In this document: positions 46,127 to 54,253 of the stretch, in pieces
Position numbering within the stretch: the stretch's first letter is position 1
How the letters are laid out: each line of letters opens with the position of its first letter
DNA from: Anaerolineaceae bacterium
Lineage (GTDB): Bacteria > Chloroflexota > Anaerolineae > Anaerolineales > Anaerolineaceae
Assembly: GCA_030653365.1 (NCBI GenBank)
Contig: JAURZL010000010.1
Coordinates: 1-64,000, forward strand
Length of the DNA stretch: 64,000 nt
Reading direction: 5' to 3'
The notes under the pieces: generated by a model
The model's database searches: none
Seen by the model: the letters and a program-made list of their open reading frames with translations, nothing else
What the model was told of the DNA's origin: nothing
Program-made: the position numbers and the translations under genes

Positions 46127-46385
46127 TCAACCCCCGCTGTAAACGCTCAACCTCATCGCGCAAGCGACGCACTTCCTTATGTTCCTCCAGCAGCATCGCC
46201 ACCAGGAATGTCTCCATCGGCAGCACATGCGTGGCATAAGCCGCTGCGGCGATGTGTTGGCGTGCCAGACTGAGTAATTCATCCAATGCCAGTTGATCGC
46301 TGCGTCGTAAGGCGCGTCGAAAACGCGATAATGATTGTTCTTCCTGTAAGAAAACCTGGGTAATGGAGGGTATGGTTCGTCCCAA
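46113..46385 (-). CDS. small helical protein between RecA-like and PolB genes
   Basis: A 90-residue protein, almost wholly helical. The C-terminal 25 residues (EEHKEVRRLRDEVERLQRGL) form a short coiled coil. The N-terminus is TIPSITQVFLQEE. No family recognised. It begins three bases after the RecA-like stop and its 3' end overlaps the polymerase start by 14 nt. Such coupling suggests it is an obligate partner, for example an adaptor between the two larger proteins (inference). Confidence 0.7.
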   Translation of the reverse strand: MGRTIPSITQVFLQEEQSLSRFRRALRRSDQLALDELLSLARQHIAAAAYATHVLPMETFLVAMLLEEHKEVRRLRDEVERLQRGLNAGS

Positions 46386-46388
46386 AGC

Positions 46389-46988
46389 TCACCTTCCTTT
46401 CTGTAATTGTGCTGGTTCAGAGGTCTCAAACGCCGGTAAAAGCGCCGGTTGTTTGGGGGGCTGCACAAGATCATCCGGGGACAATTCCGTCTCCAGACGC
46501 AGCTCGCCCACCTGCGCTTTCAACATATCAAACAGCACCATGCGATCCATGCAAATGGCAGCCGGCAATCGTGTGCTGACCACCACCGGTGCCAGTTTGC
46601 TGAGTTGCTGCAAACGCCAGATTACCTGCCGTAGCAAGCGCTGGCTTTCCGGCAGGTTGACATTCTCATCATAGAATGTTGACAACAGGTCAAATACCAG
46701 GGTCGGGCAGGTAAGCGGCTGCCATTCTTCCAGCAGCACGTCCACCTGATAACAGGTAAACGCCCGCGAAAGCCGAATACGCTCCAGCACCACACGCGGG
46801 TTCTGATGTTGACGGCGGATCGCCTGTGCCACCGGGTAGGCGTTGAAACGATTACCGGCATCCAGCACGCGCAGGTTGCCCTGCAGTGCCAGCCAGGCGG
46901 AAAGCTCCCACATCCAGTTGGAAGCGGCATGTTCACCCATTACCAGAATGATCTGGTTGGGTAATTGTGAGGGGAATAAGCTGTTCAT
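46389..46988 (-). CDS. RecA/RadA-fold protein with degenerate Walker A
   Basis: A 199-residue protein with the strand order of the RecA core. QIILVMGEHAASNWMWELSAWLAL occupies the Walker A place, but the Gly-Lys-Ser/Thr is missing. RVLDAGNRFNAYPVAQAIRR, IRLSRAFTCYQ (a Rad51/RecA-type run) and the Walker-B-like CPTLVFDLLSTF follow, then APVVVST. ATP binding is doubtful. This recalls ImuA, the RecA-like partner of the ImuB/DnaE2 mutasome. The start at 46988 is preferred (AGGG upstream); longer readings enter the LuxR-type gene. A candidate promoter with an 18-bp palindrome lies just upstream. Confidence 0.75.
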   Translation of the reverse strand: MNSLFPSQLPNQIILVMGEHAASNWMWELSAWLALQGNLRVLDAGNRFNAYPVAQAIRRQHQNPRVVLERIRLSRAFTCYQVDVLLEEWQPLTCPTLVFDLLSTFYDENVNLPESQRLLRQVIWRLQQLSKLAPVVVSTRLPAAICMDRMVLFDMLKAQVGELRLETELSPDDLVQPPKQPALLPAFETSEPAQLQKGR

Positions 46989-47006
46989 ATCCCTATCATA
47001 ACAATT

Positions 47007-47024
47007 ATAGAAAATATTTTCTAT
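47007..47024. promoter_or_regulatory. 18-bp palindrome overlapping a -10 box
   Basis: ATAGAAAATATTTTCTAT is a perfect palindrome. On the minus strand a TATAAT (47004-47009) overlaps its end, 16 bp before the RecA-like start codon. The -35 is weak. A repressor operator for an internal promoter is plausible. Confidence 0.5.
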
Positions 47025-47094
47025 CCCACTTGAGGTGATTTTTCGTTTAAAAACGTTTAAGAATCGTTCAAATATGTTGATCTGTAGTGAAAGC

Positions 47095-47502
47095 TCATTC
47101 CCAATGGCTGAAATCCCAATCCGCCAGCAATTGCCGTAGAGCGATCCGATTGGGAAGCCCAAGTTTATTAAGAATATTATGGACATGACTGCGCACCGTT
47201 TCGGGCGCAATTTGCAAACGCGTGGCAATTTGTTGAGTGCGGTATTGCAAACAGATCAGGGCTGCCACCTGCTGCTCACGTTCGGTCAACAATTGCCACT
47301 TCTGCCAGGTTTCGCGTTCAATTTCCACCGATTGCAACTCGCGCGCCAGCAGATCAGCCGCCAGTTGGCGTGGTGTTGAACCACGATAGAGCGCCAGCTG
47401 CTCCAGGGATAACAATAATTCACCCTCCAGGGTAAATGAACGCTTTGATGAAGTAGTTATCTCCGGACGAAAGAACTTTTGAAAAGTATGCCAGATGCTC
47501 AT
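47095..47502 (-). CDS. LuxR-type helix-turn-helix protein
   Basis: A 135-residue protein. The C-terminal 60 residues are a LuxR/GerE HTH (LTEREQQVAALICLQYRTQQIA, APETVRSHVHNILNKLGL). There is no receiver or ligand domain. The N-terminal 65 residues include a putative ribbon-helix-like element (STPRQLAADLLARELQ). It is the first gene of the RecA-like/PolB cassette and could be its own regulator. The ATG lies only six bases after the -10 TACAAT with no Shine-Dalgarno, so the transcript should be leaderless. Confidence 0.82.
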   Translation of the reverse strand: MSIWHTFQKFFRPEITTSSKRSFTLEGELLLSLEQLALYRGSTPRQLAADLLARELQSVEIERETWQKWQLLTEREQQVAALICLQYRTQQIATRLQIAPETVRSHVHNILNKLGLPNRIALRQLLADWDFSHWE

Positions 47503-47508
47503 ACTTCT

Positions 47509-47537
47509 ATTGTATAGAACATTTGTTCTTTCGTCAA
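47509..47537 (-). promoter_or_regulatory. cassette promoter with LexA-type box
   Basis: Minus-strand TTGACG (47532-47537) and TACAAT (47509-47514) are 17 bp apart. Inside the spacer lies AGAACAAATGTTCT (47516-47529), a 6-2-6 palindrome with the GAAC-N4-GTTC core of the Gram-positive SOS box. A bound LexA would block RNA polymerase directly. Confidence 0.72.
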
Positions 47538-47580
47538 GAAGGATTCAACGAATCGCTGTCATCAATCCTTCTTGACGAAA
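47529..47580. repeat. perfect 17-bp inverted repeat over the -35
   Basis: TTTCGTCAAGAAGGATT (47529-47545) and AATCCTTCTTGACGAAA (47564-47580), 18-nt spacer. The left arm contains the -35 of the cassette promoter and abuts the LexA-type box. Confidence 0.8.
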
Positions 47581-47614
47581 ATCACACCCCCTTATTTAGT
47601 TAAAACAAAAGCAG

Positions 47615-47703
47615 TATAATCTCAATAAATCGGGGCAAGTGGGTGTTTTTGGCGTGCAGCCGCACGCCAAAAACACCCTAGCCACTAATTATTGAAAGGA
47701 TAC
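47615..47703. repeat. palindromic intergenic element, copy F (best preserved)
   Basis: The centre is a perfect 17-bp stem (47641-47657 with 47662-47678). Both ends are similar: TATAATCTCAATAAATC on the left, and GTATCCTTTCAATAATT reading inward from the right. Flanked by CAAAAGCAG at 47606-47614 and 47704-47712, a 9-bp direct repeat as expected of a target duplication. It abuts the stop of the PLDc_N gene. Confidence 0.75.
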
Positions 47704-47712
47704 CAAAAGCAG

Positions 47713-47931
47713 CTATTCCTCTTCTGTTGGACGGATGATGAAGTAGGCAATCACACCCAGAACCGGAATGCCAAGAATAATCAGCACCCATAAAGCCTTA
47801 GAAATTGACGATAATTTCACATTGCGCAGAGCAAATAAGGCAACAATGCTGGCAACAACCCAGCCAATCAGCAACAAGAAGATGAAAACTTGCATTAATA
47901 TGTGAGCAAAACCAAATCCATAATGAAACAT
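47713..47931 (-). CDS. PLDc_N-domain small membrane protein
   Basis: A 72-residue protein with two transmembrane helices. The second half, SKALWVLIILGIPVLGVIAYFIIR, is the signature of the phospholipase D-nuclease N-terminal domain found alone in many Gram-positive-type bacteria. Its function on its own is unknown; it is likely a small envelope protein. Monocistronic. Confidence 0.82.
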   Translation of the reverse strand: MFHYGFGFAHILMQVFIFLLLIGWVVASIVALFALRNVKLSSISKALWVLIILGIPVLGVIAYFIIRPTEEE

Positions 47932-48083
47932 AATTTTTTCCCTTTAAGTCCTTTTCTTGTTTTGATTATAAATGCAATCTAGCAGTTCTACAGTAAACCG
48001 TACAACTAACCCAACCAGGCTTTTAGTTATTTCCTGTTGTGAGCAATATAGAAATGTCCTAAAGATGAGCTAATGCTTCAGTA

Positions 48084-48112
48084 TTGACGCTTTTTCTGTT
48101 CACCAGTAGAAT
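48084..48112 (+). promoter_or_regulatory. promoter of the fluoride-responsive operon
   Basis: TTGACG (48084-48089) and TAGAAT (48107-48112) with a 17-bp spacer, placing the start at the 5' edge of the riboswitch. Confidence 0.8.
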
Positions 48113-48116
48113 TTCT

Positions 48117-48196
48117 GGTGAGTGATGAGGCTCGCTCGGGAAACCAAACCGCTGAAAGGCTGATAGCTTCTACCCATGTTTTCGGGTAGATTTTTT
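48117..48196 (+). ncRNA. fluoride (crcB) riboswitch with terminator
   Basis: GAGTGATGAGGCTCGCTC, then AAACCGCT and AGGCTGATAGCTTCTAC match the conserved blocks of the crcB RNA motif. The CTAC end overlaps the stem CTACCC/GGGTAG (48170-48175 with 48184-48189), followed by six T. Fluoride binding should hold the CTAC strand and prevent termination. The crcB gene downstream supports the call. Confidence 0.93.
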
Positions 48197-48208
48197 GTTA
48201 ATAGGTCA

Positions 48209-48583
48209 ATGGAAAAAATTCTCTGGATTTCATTCGGTGCTGTATTGGGAGCAAACCTGCGCTACTGGGTCGGTGATTGGGCAGCCCAACGCTTTGGCAG
48301 TGGTTTTCCCTATGGCACCCTGATCATCAACCTCTCCGGGAGCTTCCTGTTAGGGTTGATTGTCTCCATGACCCTGGAACATTTCATCATCGATCCGCGT
48401 CTGCGTATCTTTATGATCGTTGGTTTTTTGGGTTCATTTACAACCTTCTCCACGTATGCTTATGAATCAATTGCCCTGATTTCTCTGGGGCAATGGGGGT
48501 TGGGTCTCTTCAACCTGATTGGATCCAGCTTGCTGGGTGGGCCCTTCGCTCTTCTGGGTATCTGGTTAGGAAAAGTACTTTAA
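48209..48583 (+). CDS. crcB: fluoride channel CrcB/Fluc
   Basis: A 124-residue protein with four transmembrane helices that dimerises into a fluoride-export channel. Conserved features: GAVLGANLRYWVG, GTLIINLSGSFLLG (the pore Asn) and GFLGSFTTFSTYAYE (pore Phe and the central Na+ site). The start is ATG 48209; an in-frame ATG at 48176 lies inside the riboswitch terminator. Under fluoride riboswitch control; the DUF190-CBS gene 85 bp downstream is probably co-transcribed. Confidence 0.95.
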   Translation: MEKILWISFGAVLGANLRYWVGDWAAQRFGSGFPYGTLIINLSGSFLLGLIVSMTLEHFIIDPRLRIFMIVGFLGSFTTFSTYAYESIALISLGQWGLGLFNLIGSSLLGGPFALLGIWLGKVL

Positions 48584-48668
48584 GTTTTGGATCTTCATTA
48601 AAAAAATGCGATAATCAAATCAGAGAATCGGTACCATTTATCCTTCCACCATTAGAAAGGGAGGTTGC

Positions 48669-49952
48669 ATGGAAACTCAATCCACAAAAAACGTAAAATG
48701 TCTGAAAATTTATATCGGAGAGAATGACCTTTGGCGTGGGAAAGCATTGTTTTTGTCCCTGCTGGAGACTCTGCGTACTGCTGGACTGGCTGGAGCAACT
48801 GTCACCCGTGGCTTAGCCGGGTTTGGCGCTCGTTCCCGCATTCACACCTCTTCCATCATCAGATTATCTGAGGATTTACCGCTGGTTATTGAGGTAATCG
48901 ACAGTACAGAAAAAATTGAAGCTGTTCTGGAAACCATCTATCCGATGGTTAGGGAGGGATTGATCACGCTGGAAGATGTTCAAATATTGAAATATACACA
49001 TCGCGGGCTGAACCCTTTGCCAGGTGATCGCCTGGTACGTGATGTGATGAGTTCCCAGGTCAAATCAATTACCCCTGAAAGCAGTGTTGCACAGGCATGG
49101 AGTGTGATGATTGCGAATCGGCTCAAATCTCTTCCGGTAGTAGACGAAAAAAGTCAGGTAGTTGGGATGATCACAGACGAAGACCTGATTGAACGGGCTG
49201 GATTGCTACAACGTTTCTCGATCGCCAAACATTTGGATACAGAACAGTTAGAAGCTGAATTAAGAGACCTCACAGAAAGCAAACAATTGGTTAAAGATGT
49301 TATGACAACCCCGGTTATTATGTCATTTGAAGATGCTACATTGAGCCAGGCAGTTACACTCATGAAGAAGCACCATCTGAAACGGATCCCTGTTATCGAC
49401 CATAAAGGAAACTTGAAGGGAGTGCTTTCACGCTTTGACATCTTACAACAGGTCATTCCTATAGAAAGCACACAACCGCTAGCAGGTCCCTTTCTGAATG
49501 TACCAGAACTGGTAGGACAGATTATGTCACCGGAGATTCCATTGGTTAAAGAAAATGATCGTTTGGAAAAATTAATCGAAACATTCCTGAAACACCACTC
49601 TCATCGACTGATTGTGGTGGACGAACAGAACCGGGTCAGTGGTATTCTCAGTGACGCGGATGTAGTCAATCGTCTCCCGGATCAACACAAATTCACAATT
49701 TTATCTGCGTTAATGAATCGAGGAAAACCACCAATCAGCATGATGGTTGCTCGAGATCTCATGTCAAAGGATCCAATCCAGGCAGCACCTGATTTACCGA
49801 TCCCAAATGCGATTCAAATGATGATAGAACAGGGACGTAAGTTGCTGGTGATCGTTGATGATGACAAACATCCATTAGGGATTGTCGATCGACAGCGCTT
49901 GCTGGAAGCATTGATCATTGTTCCCCATGATCTGGGAAATCAAACGATTTAG
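48669..49952 (+). CDS. DUF190 protein fused to four CBS domains
   Basis: A 427-residue protein. Residues about 8-110 are a DUF190 domain (LKIYIGENDLWRGKALFLSLLETL, GLAGATVTRGLAGFG), often found beside crcB. After it come four CBS repeats as two Bateman modules (starts near 120, 205, 285 and 355; VRDVMSS, VKDVMTTPV, GQIMSPEIP, ARDLMSKDP). CBS pairs bind adenosyl nucleotides. Linkage of a PII-like DUF190 fold to nucleotide-sensing modules suggests a regulator of the channel or of fluoride-damaged metabolism (inference). Start has AAAGGGAGG upstream. Confidence 0.88.
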   Translation: METQSTKNVKCLKIYIGENDLWRGKALFLSLLETLRTAGLAGATVTRGLAGFGARSRIHTSSIIRLSEDLPLVIEVIDSTEKIEAVLETIYPMVREGLITLEDVQILKYTHRGLNPLPGDRLVRDVMSSQVKSITPESSVAQAWSVMIANRLKSLPVVDEKSQVVGMITDEDLIERAGLLQRFSIAKHLDTEQLEAELRDLTESKQLVKDVMTTPVIMSFEDATLSQAVTLMKKHHLKRIPVIDHKGNLKGVLSRFDILQQVIPIESTQPLAGPFLNVPELVGQIMSPEIPLVKENDRLEKLIETFLKHHSHRLIVVDEQNRVSGILSDADVVNRLPDQHKFTILSALMNRGKPPISMMVARDLMSKDPIQAAPDLPIPNAIQMMIEQGRKLLVIVDDDKHPLGIVDRQRLLEALIIVPHDLGNQTI

Positions 49953-50405
49953 TTATTGTTTCCCCGCAGGTTTTGATTCCAGCAAAGCCTTAATCCCTTC
50001 CAATCTGGCATCGATTGCTTTCAACAACATGCGCTCCATCAGAGGAGCAAAAAAACCAAACATCCCATAGAACTGAATCGTTTCGCGCTGGATCAGTCGA
50101 GTTCCTTCTTCTTCCGGAATAAATTCATACGCCAGATACCCTTCCATACCAGTACCACTAAATGTCTCCTCCAGATAACGGGGCGGTTCAAAGCGTTGCA
50201 CAGTGGAATAAATTTCGCCTTTGATCAAAGGGAACATCTGCACCACTTCGCGATATCTTGTACCGATCCCCACTGGACCAGGTGTAATTTTTTCCAATAC
50301 TAAAACTGGCGAACCCGGTTCTTGCTGGAATTGCTCTTTGTCGCGTAAGAATATAAAAGTTTCATCCGGTTCGCAGTGAATGAAGATACTACATTCAAAT
50401 TTCAT
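49953..50405 (-). CDS. SRPBCC / polyketide-cyclase-like protein
   Basis: A 150-residue START/SRPBCC-fold protein: CSIFIHCEPDETFIFLRDKEQF at the N-terminus, VGIGTRYREVVQM and FIPEEEGTRLIQRETIQF in the middle, and a long C-terminal helix (LKAIDARLEGIKALLES). This fold makes a hydrophobic pocket; no ligand can be assigned. Its stop codon directly abuts the preceding convergent gene, so the two genes share no spacer. Confidence 0.8.
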   Translation of the reverse strand: MKFECSIFIHCEPDETFIFLRDKEQFQQEPGSPVLVLEKITPGPVGIGTRYREVVQMFPLIKGEIYSTVQRFEPPRYLEETFSGTGMEGYLAYEFIPEEEGTRLIQRETIQFYGMFGFFAPLMERMLLKAIDARLEGIKALLESKPAGKQ

Positions 50406-50548
50406 AATACATCTCTGATTAAATATTATAGAATATTAACTGTCATTTTATAATCAAAGAGCTTTTGTTCACCCCTCTGCGATTATTCGCCACTTTTGTG
50501 TAGTTTTTCCGTAATTAATATTGAATCCATCTGAAAGGACCAAATCTC

Positions 50549-52468
50549 ATGAATTTGTCTGGAACAAAAACCCAATTGACTCTGCAGGTTGTTTCTTCAT
50601 TAATTTTGATTATTGGACTTTTGTTAAATTTTTCCATTCCTGCCAGCGCACAAACACCAGCTGCCGGTCCCAGCGACCCTGCTGAACTATCTGCTTTTCT
50701 GGATGGAGTGATGGTAACCTCCATGGATAGCAATCACGTCCCTGGGTCTGTGGTTGTGGTGGTGAAGGATGGCGAAGTTTTTTTTGCCAATGGTTATGGC
50801 TACGCTGACCTCGAAACGAAAACTCCGGTCGACCCTGCCGTCACTCTCTTTCGACCCGGTTCGGTCTCCAAACTTTTCACATGGACGGCCGTCATGCAAC
50901 TGGTGGAAGCCGGTCAATTGGATCTGGATACAGATGTCAATACCTACCTTGATTTCGAGATTCCAGCCACTTATACCCAACCCATTACCTTACGTCACAT
51001 CCTCATCCATATGACAGGATTCGAAGATAAGGGAGATGGCCTTTTCAAACTGGATGAAGCAGAAGTTAGTTCGCTGGAAACTTATTTAAAGACCAATCTA
51101 CCAGCCCGCGTTTTTCCTCCTGGACAATATGGAGCTTATTCCAATTACGCCTCAGCTTTAAGCGGTTATATTGTGGAACGCATTTCAGGAATGCCATTCG
51201 AAAATTATATAACCAGTAATATCTTCGAACCGTTACAAATGCAGCAATCCACCTTCAAGCAACCCTTGCCAGCAGAACTAGCCGGGCAGATGTCCAAAGG
51301 GTATAACTACCTGAATGGGGAGTACATTGAAGGTAGTTTTGAATTTGTGGCCGGAACGCCAGCTGGCGCTTTAAGCGCCACCGGTCTTGATATGGCAAAT
51401 TTTATGATCGCTCATTTACAGGAAGGTGAATTTGAAGGCGCAAGAATTTTAGCCCCAGAAACAGTCCGTTTGATGCATAGTCCTTTATACAGTCCTGATC
51501 CACAAATGGGTGGCATGGCGTATGGCTTTTTCCACAATACAATCAATGGGCAATACACGCTTTCGCATGGTGGCGATACCATGCTCTTCCATTCCCAATT
51601 ATTCCTCCTGCCTGAATCAAATGTTGGTGTTTACGTTTCCACCAATGGTACTGCAGGCAATGTGGTTGCAGAAAATTTGATAACAGCCTTTATTGATCGA
51701 TATTATCCAGCGGAAGAAAGGTCTCCATTAACGCCAACTTCCGATTTTTCCAGTCGTGCCAATCAATATACTGGGACTTATTACCTGGCTCGCTCCAATT
51801 TCACTACCTTTGAAAAATTCATCTCACTGATGTCGGGTGTGGATGTACGTGTAAAAGATGAACGTGTTTATGTCAGTTTTGGAATAGAAACCGCCCCTTA
51901 TGTGGAAGTGGAACCTGGTTTCCTTGTGAATCCGGATGATCCATCCGATAAATTGGTGCTGAAAATCATCGACAATCAGATCTCATTATCCCCCCCATTA
52001 CCTTTTGTTTTTCTTAAAATGCCCTGGTATCGTGCTTTGCCATTGCATATGTTCATCCTGATCGGTGGGGCAATCCTTTTCCTGATTACGCTAATTTCTT
52101 GGGTAATTTCGTTCTTCAAGGGGTTGAAGAACCGAGAAAAGCGTCCCTTGCTGGCACGTTTATCCCGCATAAGCGCTGGATTATTCGGGGTCTTTTTCCT
52201 GAACTTCATTTTAAATTTTGGTTCCATCTTCGCTGATACTCACCCTGCATTTGGGGTGCCCAGAGTGTTTTTTGGGATGCCAGCCAATTCTGAACAACTT
52301 TTCTTTATCCCAATATTAATGGCCATATTTGGATTGACAACCCTGGTGTTCACTGTGATCAACTGGATCAAACGCTTCTGGACAGTCAAAAGCCGTTTAT
52401 TCTATACTCTTTTGTCAGTTTTTACTCTGGCAATTATCTGGTCATTTACCTTCTGGAATCTGTTGTGA
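50549..52468 (+). CDS. exported beta-lactamase-family serine hydrolase with membrane tail
   Basis: A 639-residue protein. A signal peptide (about 1-36, ending near SAQ) is followed by a class C beta-lactamase/DD-peptidase domain (about 45-395). Ser-x-x-Lys is in PGSVSKLFTW (near 112) and Tyr-x-Asn in AYSNYAS (near 201). A third element, LSHGGDT, is near 345. The C-terminal 150 residues hold four hydrophobic helices, anchoring the enzyme outside the cell. Members hydrolyse peptides or esters; a resistance role is not implied. A GAAAGGA site precedes the ATG. Confidence 0.88.
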   Translation: MNLSGTKTQLTLQVVSSLILIIGLLLNFSIPASAQTPAAGPSDPAELSAFLDGVMVTSMDSNHVPGSVVVVVKDGEVFFANGYGYADLETKTPVDPAVTLFRPGSVSKLFTWTAVMQLVEAGQLDLDTDVNTYLDFEIPATYTQPITLRHILIHMTGFEDKGDGLFKLDEAEVSSLETYLKTNLPARVFPPGQYGAYSNYASALSGYIVERISGMPFENYITSNIFEPLQMQQSTFKQPLPAELAGQMSKGYNYLNGEYIEGSFEFVAGTPAGALSATGLDMANFMIAHLQEGEFEGARILAPETVRLMHSPLYSPDPQMGGMAYGFFHNTINGQYTLSHGGDTMLFHSQLFLLPESNVGVYVSTNGTAGNVVAENLITAFIDRYYPAEERSPLTPTSDFSSRANQYTGTYYLARSNFTTFEKFISLMSGVDVRVKDERVYVSFGIETAPYVEVEPGFLVNPDDPSDKLVLKIIDNQISLSPPLPFVFLKMPWYRALPLHMFILIGGAILFLITLISWVISFFKGLKNREKRPLLARLSRISAGLFGVFFLNFILNFGSIFADTHPAFGVPRVFFGMPANSEQLFFIPILMAIFGLTTLVFTVINWIKRFWTVKSRLFYTLLSVFTLAIIWSFTFWNLL

Positions 52469-52514
52469 TAACAAACCAGTGTAATCCATAACAAACAACG
52501 GGCAGAGATCTGAA

Positions 52515-53285
52515 TTAATCAGGTAAAATCTCTGCCCGTAAATTTTGTGCCATCTGAACAAATTCAGTAGTATAGCGCAGTGATTCGTGTCGCGGTCTGG
52601 GCAGATTGACGGGAAAGTCACAGGAGATGCGTCCAGGACGAGCACTTAAAACCAGAATTCGGTCGGATAGCAGTAATGCTTCAGAGATGGAATGCGTGAC
52701 CATTAAAACAGTCGTGCGGCGAGCTTGCCAGATGCGCAATAGCTCTTCCCCCATTTGCTCACGCAAGAGCGCATCCAGAGCTCCGAAAGGTTCATCCAAC
52801 AACAATAAATCCGGATCTTGAATTAACGCTCGCGCAATCGCAACCCGTTGTGCCATACCACCGGATAGTTCCTGCACCCAGGTTTCCTCAAATCCTTCCA
52901 ATCCCACCAGATCCACCAGTTCTCTGGCTTTGCGTTTTGCCTCTTCAACCGAAACCTGCTGCAGTTCCATTGGCAGGGTGATATTCTCCAATACTGTGCG
53001 CCATGGCATCAGGTTGGCCTGTTGAAAAACATACCCAATTTTTACAGGTCGGTCGCCATCATAGGTAAATCGCACCTCACCCCGTGATGGTTGTAAAACC
53101 CCAGCGATAACCCGCAGTAATGTGCTCTTTCCACTCCCCGAAGGACCAATTACACACACAAATTCCTGCGGTGCAACATGGAAATTTACCCCCTGCAATG
53201 CCTGCAAACCGCCATTTTCTATGGCAAATGTGATGTGCAGGTCGTCAACTTGTAAGAAAGGGCGATTATTTGAGTAAGTAGTCAT
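52515..53285 (-). CDS. ABC transporter ATPase, probable riboflavin importer RibZ
   Basis: A 256-residue ATPase of the nitrate/sulfonate/taurine (SsuB/TauB/ThiZ) type. Walker [10 protein letters not shown] (about 43-51), signature LSGGMAQR (near 143), Walker [13 protein letters not shown] (near 163), His in VTHS. It energises the adjacent permease. Riboflavin is inferred only from the FMN riboswitch at the head of the operon. Start overlaps the binding-protein stop by 20 nt. Confidence 0.85.
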   Translation of the reverse strand: MTTYSNNRPFLQVDDLHITFAIENGGLQALQGVNFHVAPQEFVCVIGPSGSGKSTLLRVIAGVLQPSRGEVRFTYDGDRPVKIGYVFQQANLMPWRTVLENITLPMELQQVSVEEAKRKARELVDLVGLEGFEETWVQELSGGMAQRVAIARALIQDPDLLLLDEPFGALDALLREQMGEELLRIWQARRTTVLMVTHSISEALLLSDRILVLSARPGRISCDFPVNLPRPRHESLRYTTEFVQMAQNLRAEILPD

Positions 53286-54240
53286 TGGTATATATGTCTT
53301 CCAGATTTACCGGCTGGCTGATTAATCCCATTTCCAATAAGATTTCATACATATTCTCCCAGGCCTTGGGATCGCTAAACCCTAATGGATTCGCCTGCCA
53401 GTATTCCATCGAAACCCGCAGGACCTCTTTTTGTACGTCAGTATTTGCCTGCGCCAGATTTTCCACATATTTTTCACTGATCTTGTATGCAGCCTCAGGA
53501 TCATCCAATGAAGCTTGAATTCCCCGGCTGATCGCTTTGACCATTGCACGCACCAATTCCGGATGATTCTCCAGTGTGTTGGAATTGCTGATCAATCCAT
53601 TGGAAACCAGCTGTAAATTATCCGAGAGTGCCTGCACATTAATAGCAAATCCTTCAGCTTCCAATTGAATCGGTTCATTGGTCACATAAATCACAGCAGC
53701 ATCGTTGCGTCCAGAAACGAGTGCTTCCACCTGGGTATACCCGATAGAATCCAGGGTCACATCCGATTCCTGGAGTCCGGCTGCTTCTAACATCGCTTTA
53801 AATCCAATGTAACTGGCGCCAAATAATCCCGGAATACCAACGCGTTTGCCCATCAGATCGTTCACACTGGTTATATTTTTATCTGCGAGAGAGACTACAC
53901 CAACCGGATAATTGTCATACCATGCCATTACATAGACCACAGGCAAGCCCTGCGCACGTGCCAGCAGAACCTGTTCTCCAGAAGCGATCGCAAATTGTAA
54001 TTGGTTGGCACCAACCAGCGCAACATTGTCATTTTCCATACTGTAATCCAATTGCACATCCAGCCCTTCTTCTTTGAAATACCCATTCTCAAGGGCGACA
54101 TAAATTGGTGCGAATTGAACATTAGGAATAAAACCCATCGGTAAGCGAATACTGGTTAAAGACTCCGGTTCGGTTGTTTTCGATGCACATCCGGTGAACA
54201 ATAAAATAAAAATCAGGGTAGCAACAATAATTTTTTTCAC
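53266..54240 (-). CDS. ABC substrate-binding lipoprotein, probable riboflavin-binding RibY
   Basis: A 324-residue NMT1/ThiY-like solute-binding protein. Signal peptide with lipobox (FTGCAS, near residue 18). [30 protein letters not shown] is the standard NMT1 opening; [11 protein letters not shown] and [15 protein letters not shown] follow. This fold also binds HMP or sulfonates, so the ligand call rests on the FMN riboswitch and on known RibXY systems. Confidence 0.82.
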   Translation of the reverse strand: MKKIIVATLIFILLFTGCASKTTEPESLTSIRLPMGFIPNVQFAPIYVALENGYFKEEGLDVQLDYSMENDNVALVGANQLQFAIASGEQVLLARAQGLPVVYVMAWYDNYPVGVVSLADKNITSVNDLMGKRVGIPGLFGASYIGFKAMLEAAGLQESDVTLDSIGYTQVEALVSGRNDAAVIYVTNEPIQLEAEGFAINVQALSDNLQLVSNGLISNSNTLENHPELVRAMVKAISRGIQASLDDPEAAYKISEKYVENLAQANTDVQKEVLRVSMEYWQANPLGFSDPKAWENMYEILLEMGLISQPVNLEDIYTNDYLLK

Positions 54241-54253
54241 GTCAACTCCTTTT

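Noticed and set aside
48176-48208. Upstream ATG for crcB
   Set aside because: It falls within the riboswitch terminator loop; CrcB homology starts at the ATG at 48209.
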